Shown here: positions 27,601 through 42,600 of the stretch, in pieces
Numbering within the stretch: position 1 is the stretch's first letter
How the letters are laid out: every line of letters starts with the position of its first letter
NCBI GenBank assembly: GCA_036874045.1
Contig: CM072337.1
Span: forward strand, 23,720,001-23,784,000
Reading direction: 5' to 3'
Length of the DNA stretch: 64,000 bases
Source: Cymodocea nodosa
Taxonomy: Eukaryota > Streptophyta > Magnoliopsida > Alismatales > Cymodoceaceae
Program-made: the position numbers and the translations under genes
Notes under the pieces: model-generated
The model's input: the letters and a program-made list of their open reading frames with translations, nothing else
The model's database searches: none
Told to the model about the DNA's origin: nothing

Positions 27601-30600
27601 TTGTCTTTTCTAGTATCATTAATATTATTTTATGTTGTTTTTATATGAAAAAGGATGTGATATATGATATGGTTTTACATACAGGCTACATCAAAAATGG
27701 AAACTATATATATATATAAACTGAAAATTTAATTTAATTGAATTACCTTGGTGTCTATACGCTGGGGTTCTATGATCTGTGGTTGACAACTTGACACCAT
27801 CTGAAATGTTGGTAATATGGACAGATCTGGTGCAAAAATTGGTGTGTTAAGGTGCCTGGTGACACTGTTGGCATGAGTCTGACATCTGGATACGACATCC
27901 AATATTCTTAATTTTCGTTGAAATATGTTTTGCACCCGTATCCAAAATAACTTGATTTTATTTCATGATTATACGCCACTTTTTTATTTTAAGTGGACCG
28001 ATTAAGGTTATCAGGATTTTGTCTTAGCTGAAGCTGCTACTGTAAATGAAATTTGTGTATTTGGTTTACCATTGTAGGTGTATGTTATTCTATATTTTTT
28101 GGTCATTGAGGTTTTAGTTTTTGTATGTGCAGGTATTTGATTGTTGGTTTGAAAGTGGCTCAATGCCGTATGCCTATATTCATTATCCTTTTGAGAATAA
28201 AGAATTCTTTGAAAGAAATTTTCCTGGAGATTTTGTGGCTGAGGGGCTTGACCAAACTCGTGGATGGTACGCTTATTAAGTAATAGTTCAGTGCCTAGGC
28301 ACCACTGTTATTTTTCCCTGAATTATTTAATATATGATTATATATAACCATATAGAATTGTAAATATATAGTTAGTCGTATGAATATACATTAATAATAA
28401 AATTCATTGATTCACTCAATGTAGATAATTAGAAAAGGAAATGATCAATTGTAAAACAAGTGACAATACCAACAAAGGACAAGTCAATAAGGGATCTAAA
28501 TAATTTAATAAGTTCGATGCAAATGACAATAACAGAAAGCATAGATTGGTAATTGTTTGATGATAGATAAATACAAATTGATTTATTATCGTATTAATTA
28601 AAATTGTCTCTCCAAATTAAAGATTTCCATCTCCAAAATCTAAGGTTCATTTGTGTTACTTAAAAAGTCAGAAAAGTTAGTAATCAGAAAGTTAAAAAAA
28701 AAAAAGGAAATAGAAAGTTAGAAAGTAAAATTTGAAGGTATTTGTACCGTCAACTTAAAAAAATTATATAGTTCTTGAAATTTTAATATTATATATTAAA
28801 TAATAATATAATAATATTAATTAAATAAAATATTTTTTTTTGATTTTAATATTATAAAATAAAATTAAATAATATTAACAATAACAAAATAATTAATATT
28901 TTATTATTAATAAAATAATATTAAAAATAAATAATTAATATAAAACAATATTAACATTATATAGTTTAATTATAACAATAATAAAACAATATATTATATT
29001 AATATACTTTAATTATATTAAAGTATATACAAAATAATTTTAATTAAAACAATAATATATTATACAAAGTACATTACAGATTAATAATTAAAATAATATA
29101 ATACTTTATTTAATATACTTTAATTAAATAAAACAATATATTATACTTTAATTATATTAAAAATATATACTTTAATTATAATTAGTTTTAAATAATTAAA
29201 TAATAATAAAATAATTAATTAAACATGAATAATTCTTATAATGCTTTCCTTACTTTTGGATTGAGAGAAGTTTGAAAATTTGGAATCTCTGGCCTTTTAT
29301 ATGTAGGAAAGTTGGGAATAAATTCCTAACTTTCCTATGTGGTACAAATCTTAGAAAGTTAAGAAAATTTTCACAATTTTTCAATTCCTAACTTTCTGAG
29401 TGGCATAAAAGGGTCCAAATATTTCTTGGTCATCTTGGAATTCTTCCTCCTGCCAATCAACTTCCATTGGTGACTTCCCCTTTATAGAATTTGTTGAAGC
29501 TTGATACTTGATGACGTTGTTGATGTACTTTGTGACCATGTGTATGCTCACGCTCATATGAGGTACTAGTTGTTGATTGCAACAATGTAGGTTATGGTTG
29601 GATGCTCATTTTTTTTGGCAGTAGCACCTAGTATGTTAATATGTTGATGTATTATTTAATATTTTTTCAGAAATAATATGTTAATGTATTATTTAATATT
29701 ATTAAGTTGTGTTGGAATTAATGTTATTTAACATATTATTAAGTTGTTGAATATGTTAATTTATTATTTATTCTTATAACATTAATGTTATTATATTTTA
29801 ATGTATTATAATCTAGTATCATTCTTCAACATTATTTTTTTAATCTATTATAATTATAATATATTATTATTTATTTATTATTATAATCATTCTTCTTGAT
29901 ATCTTGTTAATGTTATTATTTATTTTAATATATTATAATTATAATATGTTATTTATTATTATAATTATAATTGTTATATTTTAATTTATTGTAATTATAT
30001 TGATAATTATATATTATTTATTATATTATAAATTTGTATCATTTTCCGTCATTTTTGAAAAGATGAAGTGGGAAACATTTTCTTTAATATGGAATGAAAC
30101 GGTGAGAAATCATCTCTTACTATTTCTATTGACACAGAAAAAATGACTGGAAATTTTTTTCTGCCGTTTCATTTTCCCCAATTTCCCGATCACACAAACC
30201 CCTCCTAAGTTACATTTGCTACTATTGAGTTATTCAACACTTGGGGAGGAAATCATCATTGTTATTATTCAACTTTCTCAATTAGAATTGTTCACGAAGA
30301 TGCTTTTTGTAGTCGATGTAAGGAAACTTGTCCAATCATTCTTGTTCCATTCAACCTCTGTATTTTGAAGAAATTTATCCACAAATAAGGTTGGAAGAAT
30401 ATTAGATAAATAGTCTAGTAGTCATATCAAAAAAGATGATGTTTAAAATTCACTCATTCTTATAAAGTCAAAATAGTCTAGTAGTCAAATGTATTTCTTA
30501 TAAAATTTTTATAAAGCAAAGTCCCAATATACATATAGCAAGTCTCTTTGTGTTGGTGTAAGCACTGCGTAAGAATCCCACCAATTCTCTAAGTTTCGAA

Positions 30601-33600
30601 AAACAAGATAAGAATTTTAATTTGTTAAAGTAATAAAGAAACAACATAAATAAAGGTTGACAACCTAAAGGATGTACTTGCTAGGTTATTGCAAAGAGAT
30701 TGCATTCTTTGCTTGTAAGATTTTACAACCAACATAATTTGATTCTGCTCATCCAGATTAGGAATGCATCAGCTTAGGTTGAATTTCAACCCTCATTCTT
30801 CTGCTCTACCAGCAATTGGGTTTGGCCCATCCTTTTTCTAGGTTAATAGGTTATCTATTAGGGGTTTGATTCTCTGATATGGTATATCAGGGCTTATCTC
30901 CTGGTTGCTGAAAAAACTTAACAATGCAAGGCTCAGACTTGCAAGGGTTTGCTATGCTTGTTGGTGGAATGTGGTGCTGTTTCTGTGGTAGACACTCTTA
31001 ACAACAATAACAACAATTGCCTTAATACCACTATGTGAAATTGACTGATAATGGAGTTTCTCCAAGATGGAAATTGCTGTGTGTGGACTGTGGATGCCCT
31101 TTTTCATTTCTGGGATTAGATCACCTGTCAAGATGTTGCTTTTAATTACTCGTTTCTTGATCAATCCTCTAGAACAATCTTTGTTACCTGTTTGTTTTTT
31201 ATTCTTTGTAAAATTCATCATACTTTTCTTTCCAAAAAATCAGATAGCATTAATAATTGTTAACTTGGTGTTTATACTTCTCTTTATCCTCCCCTTCCTA
31301 GAATCCCACTACAATTAGACTGTTGTTTTCTTGTTGTTTACAAGTTCTTGACCTGTTGGGGATGCTCTATCTCGTGCTTACAGTGCACAATATATGTTAT
31401 TTCTTCTTTTGCAGGTTTTATACCCTGATGGTATTGTCTACAGCATTATTTGGAGAACCTGCTTTTAAGAATCTTATCTGCAATGGGCTTGTCCTGGCAG
31501 AAGATGGGAAAAAAATGAGCAAAAGTTTAAAGAACTATCCACCTCCAATGGAGGTCATTGACAGTTATGGGGCTGTAAGTGGCCCAACTTTTTTATGTTG
31601 CAGGCACTTATTTCCTGTAATATAAATTGATGCTTCTCTCTGTGTTGTCATTCTTAACCATGTAGAGGTGTTTTAGAAAATTCAAATGTTACATAAGTTC
31701 AATGTCTAAATTCAGAAAATTTCTTTTCTTGACACATGCCAGTTATAACTCTATGGTAAGTTTTGTTGGGTTATGTCACAGAATTTATGATGCTGTTATA
31801 TTCTTCCTTAATTAAACTGGATGACCCACCTCACCAGAATCGTCATCTGTGGCCTTGCTTAAGCTAGGGCACTAATTCTTTTCCATATTAGTTTATGGTT
31901 ATAATTAATTTTTTGTTATTATATTAATATACCTTGTGACATTTGCCATTTAAGTCGATGGTCTAAAATTTCCCGACACTTTGTTTTACTCAGTTGGATG
32001 ATCACATTTTGTGTTTTCATTCTTTTGGGTGCAGGATGCATTGCGTCTTTACCTTATTAACTCACCTGTTGTACATGCAGAGCCCTTGAGGTTCAAAAAG
32101 GATGGTGTATTCAATGTTGTAAGCATTCAATTTTGGTGATTGTATTCACTGGTTTTCTTCCTAATAAAGTTTTTTTTGATATTTGTAAAACTGAGCATTT
32201 TTAATGCATGTGCAGGTAAAAGATGTGTTTCTACCATGGTATAATGCTTACAGGTTTCTTGTTCAAAATGCAAAACGACTTGAGTTTGAAGGATTGGATC
32301 CATTTAAGCCTGCTGATTCTAAAGTCATCCAAACATCTCAAAATGTGCTTGATCAATGGATCAATTCTGCTACTGAAAGCCTTGTTCAGTTTGTACGTCA
32401 AGAAATGAATGCCTATCGCTTGTACACGGTATTGCCCTTGCCTTCATAAAAATGATTCATAAATGTACTTTATTGATGCCTATATCTCATATGTATTTTC
32501 TGAAGTTTGTAATTTTTTTCTGTAAATGTACTTTGTTGATGCCTGTATCTTATATGTAATCCAGTGAATTCTGCTGCCAGCAATTTTTTATTCTGTTCTG
32601 TACTACTAATGTATCAGTAGCAGTCCAGTCTCATGTTACGGCCATCACACTGTAGGCTGCTACAGTATGCTACCTTAGCTGATGCTTTATTTTTTCCATT
32701 TTTGAAAAAATTTCAAAATAATTTTTTCAGAAATTTCTCTACAAATTGGATTTTTTGTTTTTACGTTTATTTTTAACTATTAAAAAAATTAAAAATGAAA
32801 AAAACATTGAACATTGTGGAACATGACTCTGCTACTTAGTTGCGCTTTGCACTTTGTATTGCCAATTTTTTTGTGCATTAATTTTTAGCCCTAACCCACC
32901 CTCTAGTGTCAATTATGTTTTTTCGATATGCTCATGGTGACTTATTTCTACTATTTTCACTGCATCATGCATGCTGGGAAATGTCAACTAACCTCTTTCC
33001 CATGCTATATATAATATTTTGTAGGTGGTACCATATCTTCTGAAATTCATTGACAATCTCACTAATATCTATGTAAGATTTAATCGCAAGAGGCTTAAAG
33101 GTCGCACTGGTGAGGGGGATTGCAGGATGTCACTTTCAACTTTGTACCATGTATGCATTTCTGTACTTGTATCGATATGATTTGGATATATTCATTTATT
33201 TTGTGTGTAAACTTGCAAGTGTTGTAATTATGCATCTAAACTACAGAATTTTGCAATCTCAAACTTTTCTATGATCATTGCATTTGTAATTATGGATTAT
33301 GTTTAAAGCTTTCATAGCGTTCATGGGTTATGCCCTTATGCTGTAAGTTTTTATTATGGCGATTGGACTATTCTAGTCCTCTTGTACCTTATCACCAGTT
33401 TGGAACCACGTAGCATGCAATATGCTGTCATTGGGTTAGAGGAAGCACTGTAAACTTGTCATTTCATATATCAATTTCGAACTTCCAAAACTTGTACACT
33501 GAACTGTAAGATAGTCATTTCTATTTTGGGTTCAGTTTCTGTTGCACCATGTGTAGCTGAACCGAGGGATTGACGAAGTACCCTTGGTTTGAGGTAATAT

Positions 33601-36600
33601 TCAGAATCAGAAACACTAAATTGTTTCCTTGATGGGCTTAACTAAGTGAAACAAGGATTTACTATTTAGATCCCAAAACCTTGTATTAGCAATGAAGTAA
33701 AATATTCTGCGCTGCATAATTGTATGCCATCAGGAACGATTGGAAATTTGTGATGAGAAATTGGGAAGATTTGAAGAAGTTTGTCATTATTAAGGGAGAT
33801 GATAAATAAATGGGAAATTAGATGAACACATCATGAACTTGAGAGTTGAGATTCAACTTATGCTCTTGAGAGATCAATGGCTATCAGACTTCAAGTTTAG
33901 TGGAATAAATTTGCTGCATCTTCGATGCCATGAATGCTTCTGTGATTGTACTAGATGTATCTTCATTGAGTCCAAAACATGTATAAATGTTAATAAAGCT
34001 TTCGTTATTATTTTATCCTGTATCTATTTGTACAGTACTTTACCCTTCTAGTTTTTAAATATGATGTTTGGTATTCAGGTGCTTGTAACTACTTGCAAGG
34101 CAATGGCTCCATTCACACCATTTTTCACCGAGGTTCTTTATCAGAATTTGCGAAGAGCTTGTGCTGGACCAGAAGAAAGCATTCATTACTGTTCTTTTCC
34201 TTGTGCTGAAGGGAAGGTATCATTGTGGCTTGTTAGTTATTAATAACCTTTTCATCCATAAATATGAAAGTTTTCTCCATTTTCTAGGGTCTGCTTCTCT
34301 TGACTTTCACTCAAACTTGTAAACTACTTTTGCCTTTTTTCTGTTAGAGAGAGGAACGCATTGAGAGAAGTGTTACAAGGATGATGACTGTGATTGACCT
34401 AGCCCGTAACATTAGAGAACGCAATAACAAACCTCTGAAAGCTCCACTTAAGTATGGATCCCAAATTTTATGGATAGAATCGTGTATTTGTTGGTTTTAT
34501 GTCAATGCTTGATTTCATGTTATCAGGGAAATGATTGTTGTGCAACCAGATACAGATTTTCTTGAGGATATTACTGGAAAATTAAAAGATGTAAGTTGTC
34601 TATCATTTTATGTAAATAGCATGATGTAATTTAGGTAGTTTACCGAATTTATTGAGCATTCAATCCGTAGAAGTTTTAATGAAACCAACTGTTTTTAAGA
34701 CTTATAATTTTATTATTATTCTGCTGCATTTTTTATTTGTTTTTGTCTGATTTTGCATGGAATGAAGTATGTGACAGAAGAACTCAATATAAGATCAATA
34801 GTGCCTTGCAGTGATCCTTTGAAATATGCGTCCTTGCGTGCTGAGCCAAATTTCAGGTATGGGAAACCAAATCATTTTGTCAGAACTTAAATATGCGTTT
34901 GACAATTTTTTGTTTCCTCTTCAGTGAATTAGGTAAGCGGCTTGGAAAAGCCATGGGAATGGTTGCAAAGGCGGTGAAGTCTATGTCTGTGGAAGACATT
35001 TTAGACTTTGAAAGATCAGGGGAAGTGACATTCTCTGGTCACTGTCTAAAACACACAGATATCAAGGTTCTAAAAATTTCTTGCTTTCTTTAAGTACTTG
35101 CAGTATTCTTTTGAAATTAAAAAATGATCTTCTGCTTCATGCTTTGATGTTCAATCTGATACCTTGATGAAGATCACCATCCAATATATATTTTGGTTTC
35201 ATTTAGACCTTGTTTGTGTAATTATTTATTTATACAAGAATTTCTTTTATTACCAGTTGCTTGAATTGCCTGCATATGCGTCTGAATGTTATCTGCTATC
35301 TATGTATTCTGATTGAGTTATTTAACCAGATCCTGGCTGGATCTGTTCTAGGTGGGTGGTCTTGTTGGAAGCTGAAATTGAGGCCTGATAGCACTTCCCA
35401 CAGTCCCCCGCATGAAACCTTGCGAAGGGAATTTTTGTATAGTGCTGGGCTCATGGAAGTTCCAGAATCTCAAGATTGGGTTGAGGAGTCGAGAGTGAGG
35501 TGGTTGGAGTGAAATTTTAGATGGGTTTTGCTGTTCAAGATAGAGACCAGAATCATTGATGCTGTGGAAATAAATAAGATGGTGGAAGGGATTGTTCTCC
35601 ATTAGCATAACATAAGGCCTCTTATATAGAGGTTACAAAGAGAACACAAATAGAATTCTAGCAATGTGGGACTAAATCCATTACAACGCATTTAATACAA
35701 CAATACATCATACTCTAATACTCCCCCTCTAGTTGGATGTTCCAACTTGAAATAGACTCATACATAATCAAAACTAGGACAAAATAAAGAAAGAAATACA
35801 AGGAAATACATAGTAGACAAATAGAAGAGCAAGCAAGGAAAATTGTCAAACCCTAGTTGACCTTACAAGGAAAATTTGCATACAAACATTATTAATTGTC
35901 CAAGAAAGATGTGGATTGTTAACTTTGAGGTATCCACAAAATTCTAAATTGTGTGGCTTGTTAATTAGGGTGTAATAATGAAGTATTAAAGAACCTTTTT
36001 TTTTAAAAATTCCACTAGTTTTTTTTTCATCACTGTCCTCTTTTCTTTTGTTCCTCTCTCCCCCCTCCCTATATCCTTTTTTTTCCTCGCCTCCTCCCTC
36101 TATTTTTTTTTTCCTTTTTTTTTCTCTTATTCTCTTCTTTTCTTTTCTTCTTCCTTCTTCTCCCCTCTCCTTTTTCGTTTCATCTATTTGTAACCCTAAT
36201 GGGCTCAAATAGTAGTAGCTAGGGTTGGAGATGCTAGTGGAGCTTTAGACAATGTTGACAAGGAGAGAACCATTGGGCAACTAGAGAGTAGGTGATATGT
36301 GGAGAACGTTTGCAGATGACGTACATGAACATCATGTGGAAGAGTCTTTGCGTAAGGAGGAGAAGATGCTTGATGACGACGTTGTCAGGAACGATGTGTA
36401 GAGAAAGATCAATGCTATACACAGGAGATGTAAGTTGGAGAGGTGAAACGACAAGACAACATGGTTGGAGAGGTTGTTTGCATACAATGGGAGGAGATGT
36501 TTGCACAATCCAACATGATGGAAGAGAGCACTTTTTGGAGGGAAAATAATGAGAGGAGAGGTGTCTAGGATGGAAACTGCATTAGGGAGAGAAATCACGT

Positions 36601-39600
36601 CTGGTGGAGGGAAAATAATGAGAGGAGAGGTGTCTAGGATGGAGACTGCATTACGGAGAGAAATCACGTCTGGTGGAGGGAAAATAATGAGAGGAGAGGT
36701 GTCTAGGATGGAGACTGCATTACGGAGAGAAATCACAATAGAGTTTACCCTATGAGAACCGAGATGAGGAGTAGTGGTAGACAGAAGCTACTAGTAATTG
36801 TGGTGGAGAGGGAGGAGGGTGATCGTTAATGTTTTTCTCTTCCCTACCTAAAACATTAAACCTGATGAACTTTCAAAACCTAAGTTCTGATATCATGTGG
36901 AAATAAATGAGATGGTGGAAGAGATTGTTCTCCATTAACATAACATAAAACTTTCTGATATAGAAGCTATAAAAAGAACACAAATAAGACTCTTTAACGA
37001 TGTGGGATTAAATCCACTACAATACACCTAATACATTAATAACTCATACTCTAACAGATGCCCTTATCCTCCTTTGTGATTGTATTTATAGGTTACTAGT
37101 TGGTTACGGTGTAAAGGGAAGGAAGCTGATCTGTCACTGATGTGGACAGCCCAACTGCAACCCATCTCTCCTTCAAGGCAGATAATATGAGGAAGATGAT
37201 TAACACTGCTATCGTCCCTTGTCAGCTCTAATGACATCAACTGTCGCTTATTCAAGTTCTTATTTACTACAATATTGGATCCAATGGGTGGCTACCCGTT
37301 TACAAGAAATTTACATCAAAGTGCTCCCCTTTGTCCCAAATGCAATTTGTATTGTCTCCCTTGCCATGATCCCTCTCCTTGTTTTTTTTAAGCATATATT
37401 ATATATTTATACATATTTAATATTAATTATGTACTGTTTTAGCTTTGTTATTTCCTATGTAGCATTCAAATACGTGAACTATCCGTAGATAACATTAAAA
37501 TAAGAGGCATAATGATACTAATGTATATATTTACATATTATAGTTACATATTTTAATATTTATGTATAATTTAGTAGCATTCCATTTAAAAAATATATTT
37601 TTAGGTGTTTTCAAGGAAAAACATTTTAAAAACTTTATATGTGTGTTTGTGTGTATAGACCTGACAAAATAAAACAAGGTGACGCAAGCCACCAATGCAT
37701 GATAAATTCCCACCTTGGCCCTCACCTTGAAAAGTTTGATTTAAACTAATAAGTTATATAATTATAAACTTGAAATAAGTAATTTTTTGGGTAATGTTAT
37801 ATAACTTAATAATTATAAGTCTTACATTAAAAAATATGATATAGTATACCTTAAATATGTTGGTATCCATATCTGTACAATACCAAAAATCAATAGCTTA
37901 ATTCCATTATATGGGTTGTCCACATGAATGATTTCCTTCCATCTATTCCTATCTATTAGTAAGTCTTTGTTGTTTCTAATCTAGCAATATTTAGTTTTTA
38001 TCTAGTTCTTTTTGCTTCATTTAGATTTATTAAATTTCTTTTCCTAATGGATACTGGTAATGAAGATAGATCAAAGCCTGAGATCGAATATGGGAATGAG
38101 ATATTGTAAATCTATTGGAAAGACTGAAGTTTATCTATCCATAAAATATGTACGTCTGTATCAGTCCACATTCACAAAATATGCTGTATCCATATCTACT
38201 TTAAAATGCATATTGATATCCATATCCGCCTTAAAAATAGATATTAATTTAGATATCTATGGATAGTCCTTATCCATTCACATCCCTAGGATAAATTATA
38301 TGCTTAAGCAAGCAAATTATATTCTTGGTAGATGACATTAAATCACTAGTTGCCTATATGAGGAGATGATGCACCTTTCATCTTCTGTTTAATAGTTTGC
38401 TGAAAAACTTTATCCGTGCTTGGGCAATCCCCCAATTAAAAGATACCTTTTTCTCTTTCTGGTTTCATCCTATCTGACAATTCTGATTCTGGTGTTATAA
38501 TTCTCTATTTGAGTTGGTTGAAATATCTTGAGAGAAACTCATAAGATTTGTATACTCATGACAATTTATATTGTACATTTGATATGTTAATATTTGAAAG
38601 TTTGATATTTATATTCTGATGTCAGAATCACTTGTTATATCTTCAGGTTTTAAGGGAGTTTAAACGTCCTGACAATGCTAAAGAGAAACAGATGGATGCT
38701 GGAGGTGACGGTAGGAAACTGCACACTGCTTTATTTTTTAGCCTTTCCTACCAATTTGGAATTGATTTGCTGCCTTCTTCAGGTGATGTCTTGGTGATCC
38801 TAGATTTGCAACCGGATGATTCTCTGGTTGAAGCAGGTGTTGCACGTGAGGTAAGTGCATCTTGTCAAAGTTTCTATTCTCTTCATGGTATAACATGCAT
38901 TTTATGTGCAAGATTGTTTATTGCTTAAACTTTATTATTATTATTTCTAATATTATACAGTTAAACATAGTATTATAGAATTAATATTTGTCATTAGAGT
39001 GCAACTTAAGAAACCCCAAAAACAATTGTATGTCCTTCCAACGACTGGAGTTGTAACATCATGTGAACTTTCTATGATCTTCGTGGTATTACTTGCATTT
39101 AATGCTCAAGATTGGTTATTGCTTAAGATTTTTTTATTATTTCTAATATTATACTGTTAGTCATGGTATTGTACAGTTAAGCTTTGTGATTGGATTGCAA
39201 CTTAAGAAGCCTAAAAAACTAAATTATGTCCTTCCGACAACTGGAATTGTAAAGATTGTTGGACCCCAGGTGGTGGTCTGAGCTCCTCCAGTGACCTATG
39301 CTGATCACTTCTGTGGTTCGCTTCTGTGAAGAGTTTTTTGCTAGCTGAAAACAACTGACTGAGAAAGCTCCATGAGAATTATCTCACCATATGGGAATAT
39401 CCCGGCTATTTATCTTTCCTGAATAGAGATATTGTACAACATATTTTCTTGAATGAGGTATGACTTTCCACAAATTCGTTGGGATTGCAACAAGACTCAC
39501 TCTTCTGGAAAGAAAAAGGATTTTGCATTTTGGTTGCACTGGTTTCTTCACTCGGATGGGAGAACTATATTTTTTATTAATTATGGAGATTCAGAGGCAT

Positions 39601-42600
39601 ATTCTTAAGCTGACCATTGCCGTTACTATTTGGATGGCAATCCTCTCTTCCTCTCTGACAGTATTCTAACCCCAAATCTCCCGAAAACAGAGTTTTACAG
39701 ATTACATTCTTCCAGACCAAGGCATCTAGTTTTCCTACACTTGGACTTCCGATCAACATTGTCCAAAAGATATCTCCATTTTGTCCAGCCTTTTGATTGT
39801 CAAAGGTAAACTAGGATGCTTCATAGGCAGTCTAAACATTGCAATGAAGAGGCTCGATGATATCTGACAGCATAGCATTGGACATATTAATTACTTGAGT
39901 CCAGTGATAGTATCAAAGTTTCGTAGAAGAAGCTTAAGATTTTGTGCTTTGCTTTAAGGGTCCTTTGAGGAATTCCAATTTGTCATGTGTAAAGGAGAAT
40001 ATTTAATTCGAGGTTCAAGTTTCCAACCCTCTAGTCTGGTCATCCTGAAGCGGTGACGTTTAAAATCATATGGTTCAAGACATTCACCACAGGATTGTGG
40101 AGCAAAGGTGACATCTCCCTGCCACAATTCCATAATAACCAATCAACTTGGGGAAGCCTCTCAAGGATCATATTACTTTTTTCTGAGGCTGCTTCTGGAT
40201 AACTTTCAGTTCCTTTGTGTGCAATTGTGATCCAAGTGTCCCTGCCAAGACATAGAGTTTGTAAATATGTTATCAACGAAAATGAGTGCACATCAATGCT
40301 CTGTTTTATCCCCTTCAACAGAAGAACATACCTTGGACGAGGTCTCTGGTGATGACAAAAGTCCTCTCTGAATTCATTGTCTTCTCAATTTCCGCTCCTC
40401 TTGAACTCCATGTCCTGCAATTCATTTGGTAACTCATCTACAACATGTCCTTGATCATGCATTGATTCAAGTTCTGGTGATCGACAAAATGATGCCAAGT
40501 TCTATCTTGCTTGTAGACCAACAGAAATAAAGAGAACAAGTTGCTGCTAAGCTGAAGGAATCAAGATTTCATGTATTCAGTCGCTTGTCAGTCCATCTCA
40601 TTTTTCTGAAGATGAGGGTGTCTATGGAGGAATTGAGAGTACACATGTAATTTTATTATGATCATGCCATGTGTGGTGGTAATTTAATTGGTTCTTGAAA
40701 GATCACAGCAAATGTCTTCAGCAACTGCTCCAAAGAGTCTTTTGGATCCAGGACCTGGGCTTCATCATTGGCTAAATGTTTTGATTTCAGCATTTCCAGG
40801 TTAATTTGATTGGCATTCACTACTTCATTGTGAGACAACTGAATTCGTTCTGATTATGGTATCATTTTCAAACAGTCCCCATTATCATATCATACATTCC
40901 CAATCCTATGGTCCTAAAATCCCTGCAAAATTTTGTACCTTGGAGGTCAATCCCCACATTCTTGCTAATCCCTTTTGGGATAGACATCCCCACCATCCAC
41001 ATTCATCTCCATCAGTACATTCCTTCCCCTCTTTTGGTCAACATTCAGCTGTTCAGATAAGATCCCACGCTAAGGAAATTATATATGCTGCCTGAATCTG
41101 AATTTCATACTGTAGTGAGGTTCATGAGTTTGAGTATCACAGGATGAAGGGGGCGGGTTAAGGGAAAAAAAGAAAGGATGAACCTCATTAGTGGGAATTA
41201 ATAGAATACATCCAGGAAGAGGACGAAGGATTTGCCAACCTAAATCATTCTTTTTTCTGAAAAAAAAGAAAAGAAAAGGTGAATCTTGTTAATGAGAATT
41301 AATAGGATACATCCAGGAAGAGAACAAAGGATTTACCGTCTGAATTCATTCTTGAGGTCATTAATAAATATTTCTGTCGAAGATAGTTTGACAACTTGTC
41401 AAACTCTTGCCATTCTTGAATGTTCCCTTTCTGACAAAGCTTGGCTAATCAAGCCAATGATTTCTCTTCCATTGTGGGGGATCTTGGTTGTATGTTGTCT
41501 GATCCATTGCACTTCATGCATTTTCATACCAATCATGCCGTTGCATAGCTATTTCTGTCAAATGGAGTGTGCCATGTTGAATCTTGAGTTGTTTGATATT
41601 GCATGGGGATACATATTCTGCTCTCACTGGGCACATGGTGGGTTCTCCAGTACCATCAAAGCATGGGAATATCAATTTAAGAGTTGTTCAAGGAAGGGCT
41701 CCTTCCATGGGATATGATTCATTTTCCCTTCTTTGGGACCAATTTCTTTTCGGTTTTTATTTAGATAAATTCCTCATTAGTCGAAATCATTTATCTCATT
41801 CGGGTGCATAGTTCTCCTGATTTGCATCTCTGTTACTGCTGCATGTGTATTAGGAAGTCAACCTGTCTCCGTTTCCCAATCTCAGATACGCTCCAATGTT
41901 TCGATTGGTACCTTTTCTCCTTGCTTTGCTGATTCTAATATGGAGTCATGCCATTGCCTTCCTGACATAACAATCATCAGAGACAGGTGATTGCTGTCAG
42001 TGCCATGTGCAAACTATGTTGATCTTCCTATTCACATCCAAGATTGAACTGAAGGAGACAACAGATGGATTGAGGTGGGTTTCGTTGGATGTGGTCTTCC
42101 AGTGGAATTTTGTTGGTCGAGAAATAATTAGTTTGGTGGTAACTTTAGACATGAAGGACATCCCTCACGATTGATTTATATAAAGTAAACTAAGATATGA
42201 TAGATTTCGGGAATATAAATAAGAAGCTAACAACTCAACTAATTATCTGACCATTTTCTTCAGTTAACTTTATCTTACCCGATAACCCAAAAATGGTCTT
42301 AAAATACTACTGTGGTTACATAACAACCACTATAAGCCTTCAGCCTTGCTGGATGAAAGCCAAAAATCATAGTTTTGTTGCAAAATCAGTCCTCAAAAAC
42401 TGTATGTGACAATTTAGGTTGCATTTCTTGAAGGAAGCTATCAATTCTGTACAGTAAATGTACTAAGAGGAGTCTTTTTTCACCAAACATCTCAGTGCCC
42501 TACACTTAAGAACATAGAGAAAAAGATTGTGTTAGGCTACAATCATCTAGAGCTACTACTCTATGGTATAATGACAAATGTAACCCTATTTTGATTATCC

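Larger units (their letters stand above)
35563..37056 (-). mobile_element. TRIM-like LTR retrotransposon with intact ends
   Basis: Two LTR-like direct repeats, 35563-35720 and 36896-37056, each start TGTGGAAATAAAT on the plus strand. The right copy ends CTCTAACA and the left copy CTCTAATA. The identical 5-mer GATGC flanks the element at 35558-35562 and 37057-37061, a perfect target duplication. On the minus strand the sequence after the 5' LTR reads TGATATCAGAAC, 10 of 12 bases of the initiator-Met tRNA binding site TGGTATCAGAGC. Just before the 3' LTR is a polypurine tract AGAGGGGGAG (complement of 35721-35730). The 1175-bp interior has no gag or pol and contains a 69-bp tandem repeat. The length is 1494 bp, so it is non-autonomous. 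Confidence 0.88.
35067..38646 (+). other. IleRS intron 16
   Basis: Holds the TRIM element (35563-37056) and an RTE 3' fragment (37885-38050). The DNA directly flanking the TRIM (35340-35560 and 37062-37250) is less AT-rich than typical intron and includes a TGTATTTATAGG word. It may be an older repeat into which the TRIM inserted. The rest shows nothing recognisable. Confidence 0.55.

Noticed and set aside
36541-36736. Possible CRISPR-like array
   Set aside because: Units are contiguous tandem copies without unique spacers, in a plant nuclear intron.
36332-36755. ORFs on both strands giving a 23-residue repeated peptide
   Set aside because: Explained by the 69-bp tandem repeat in the TRIM interior, whose period keeps any open frame open. 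There is no start context or homologue.
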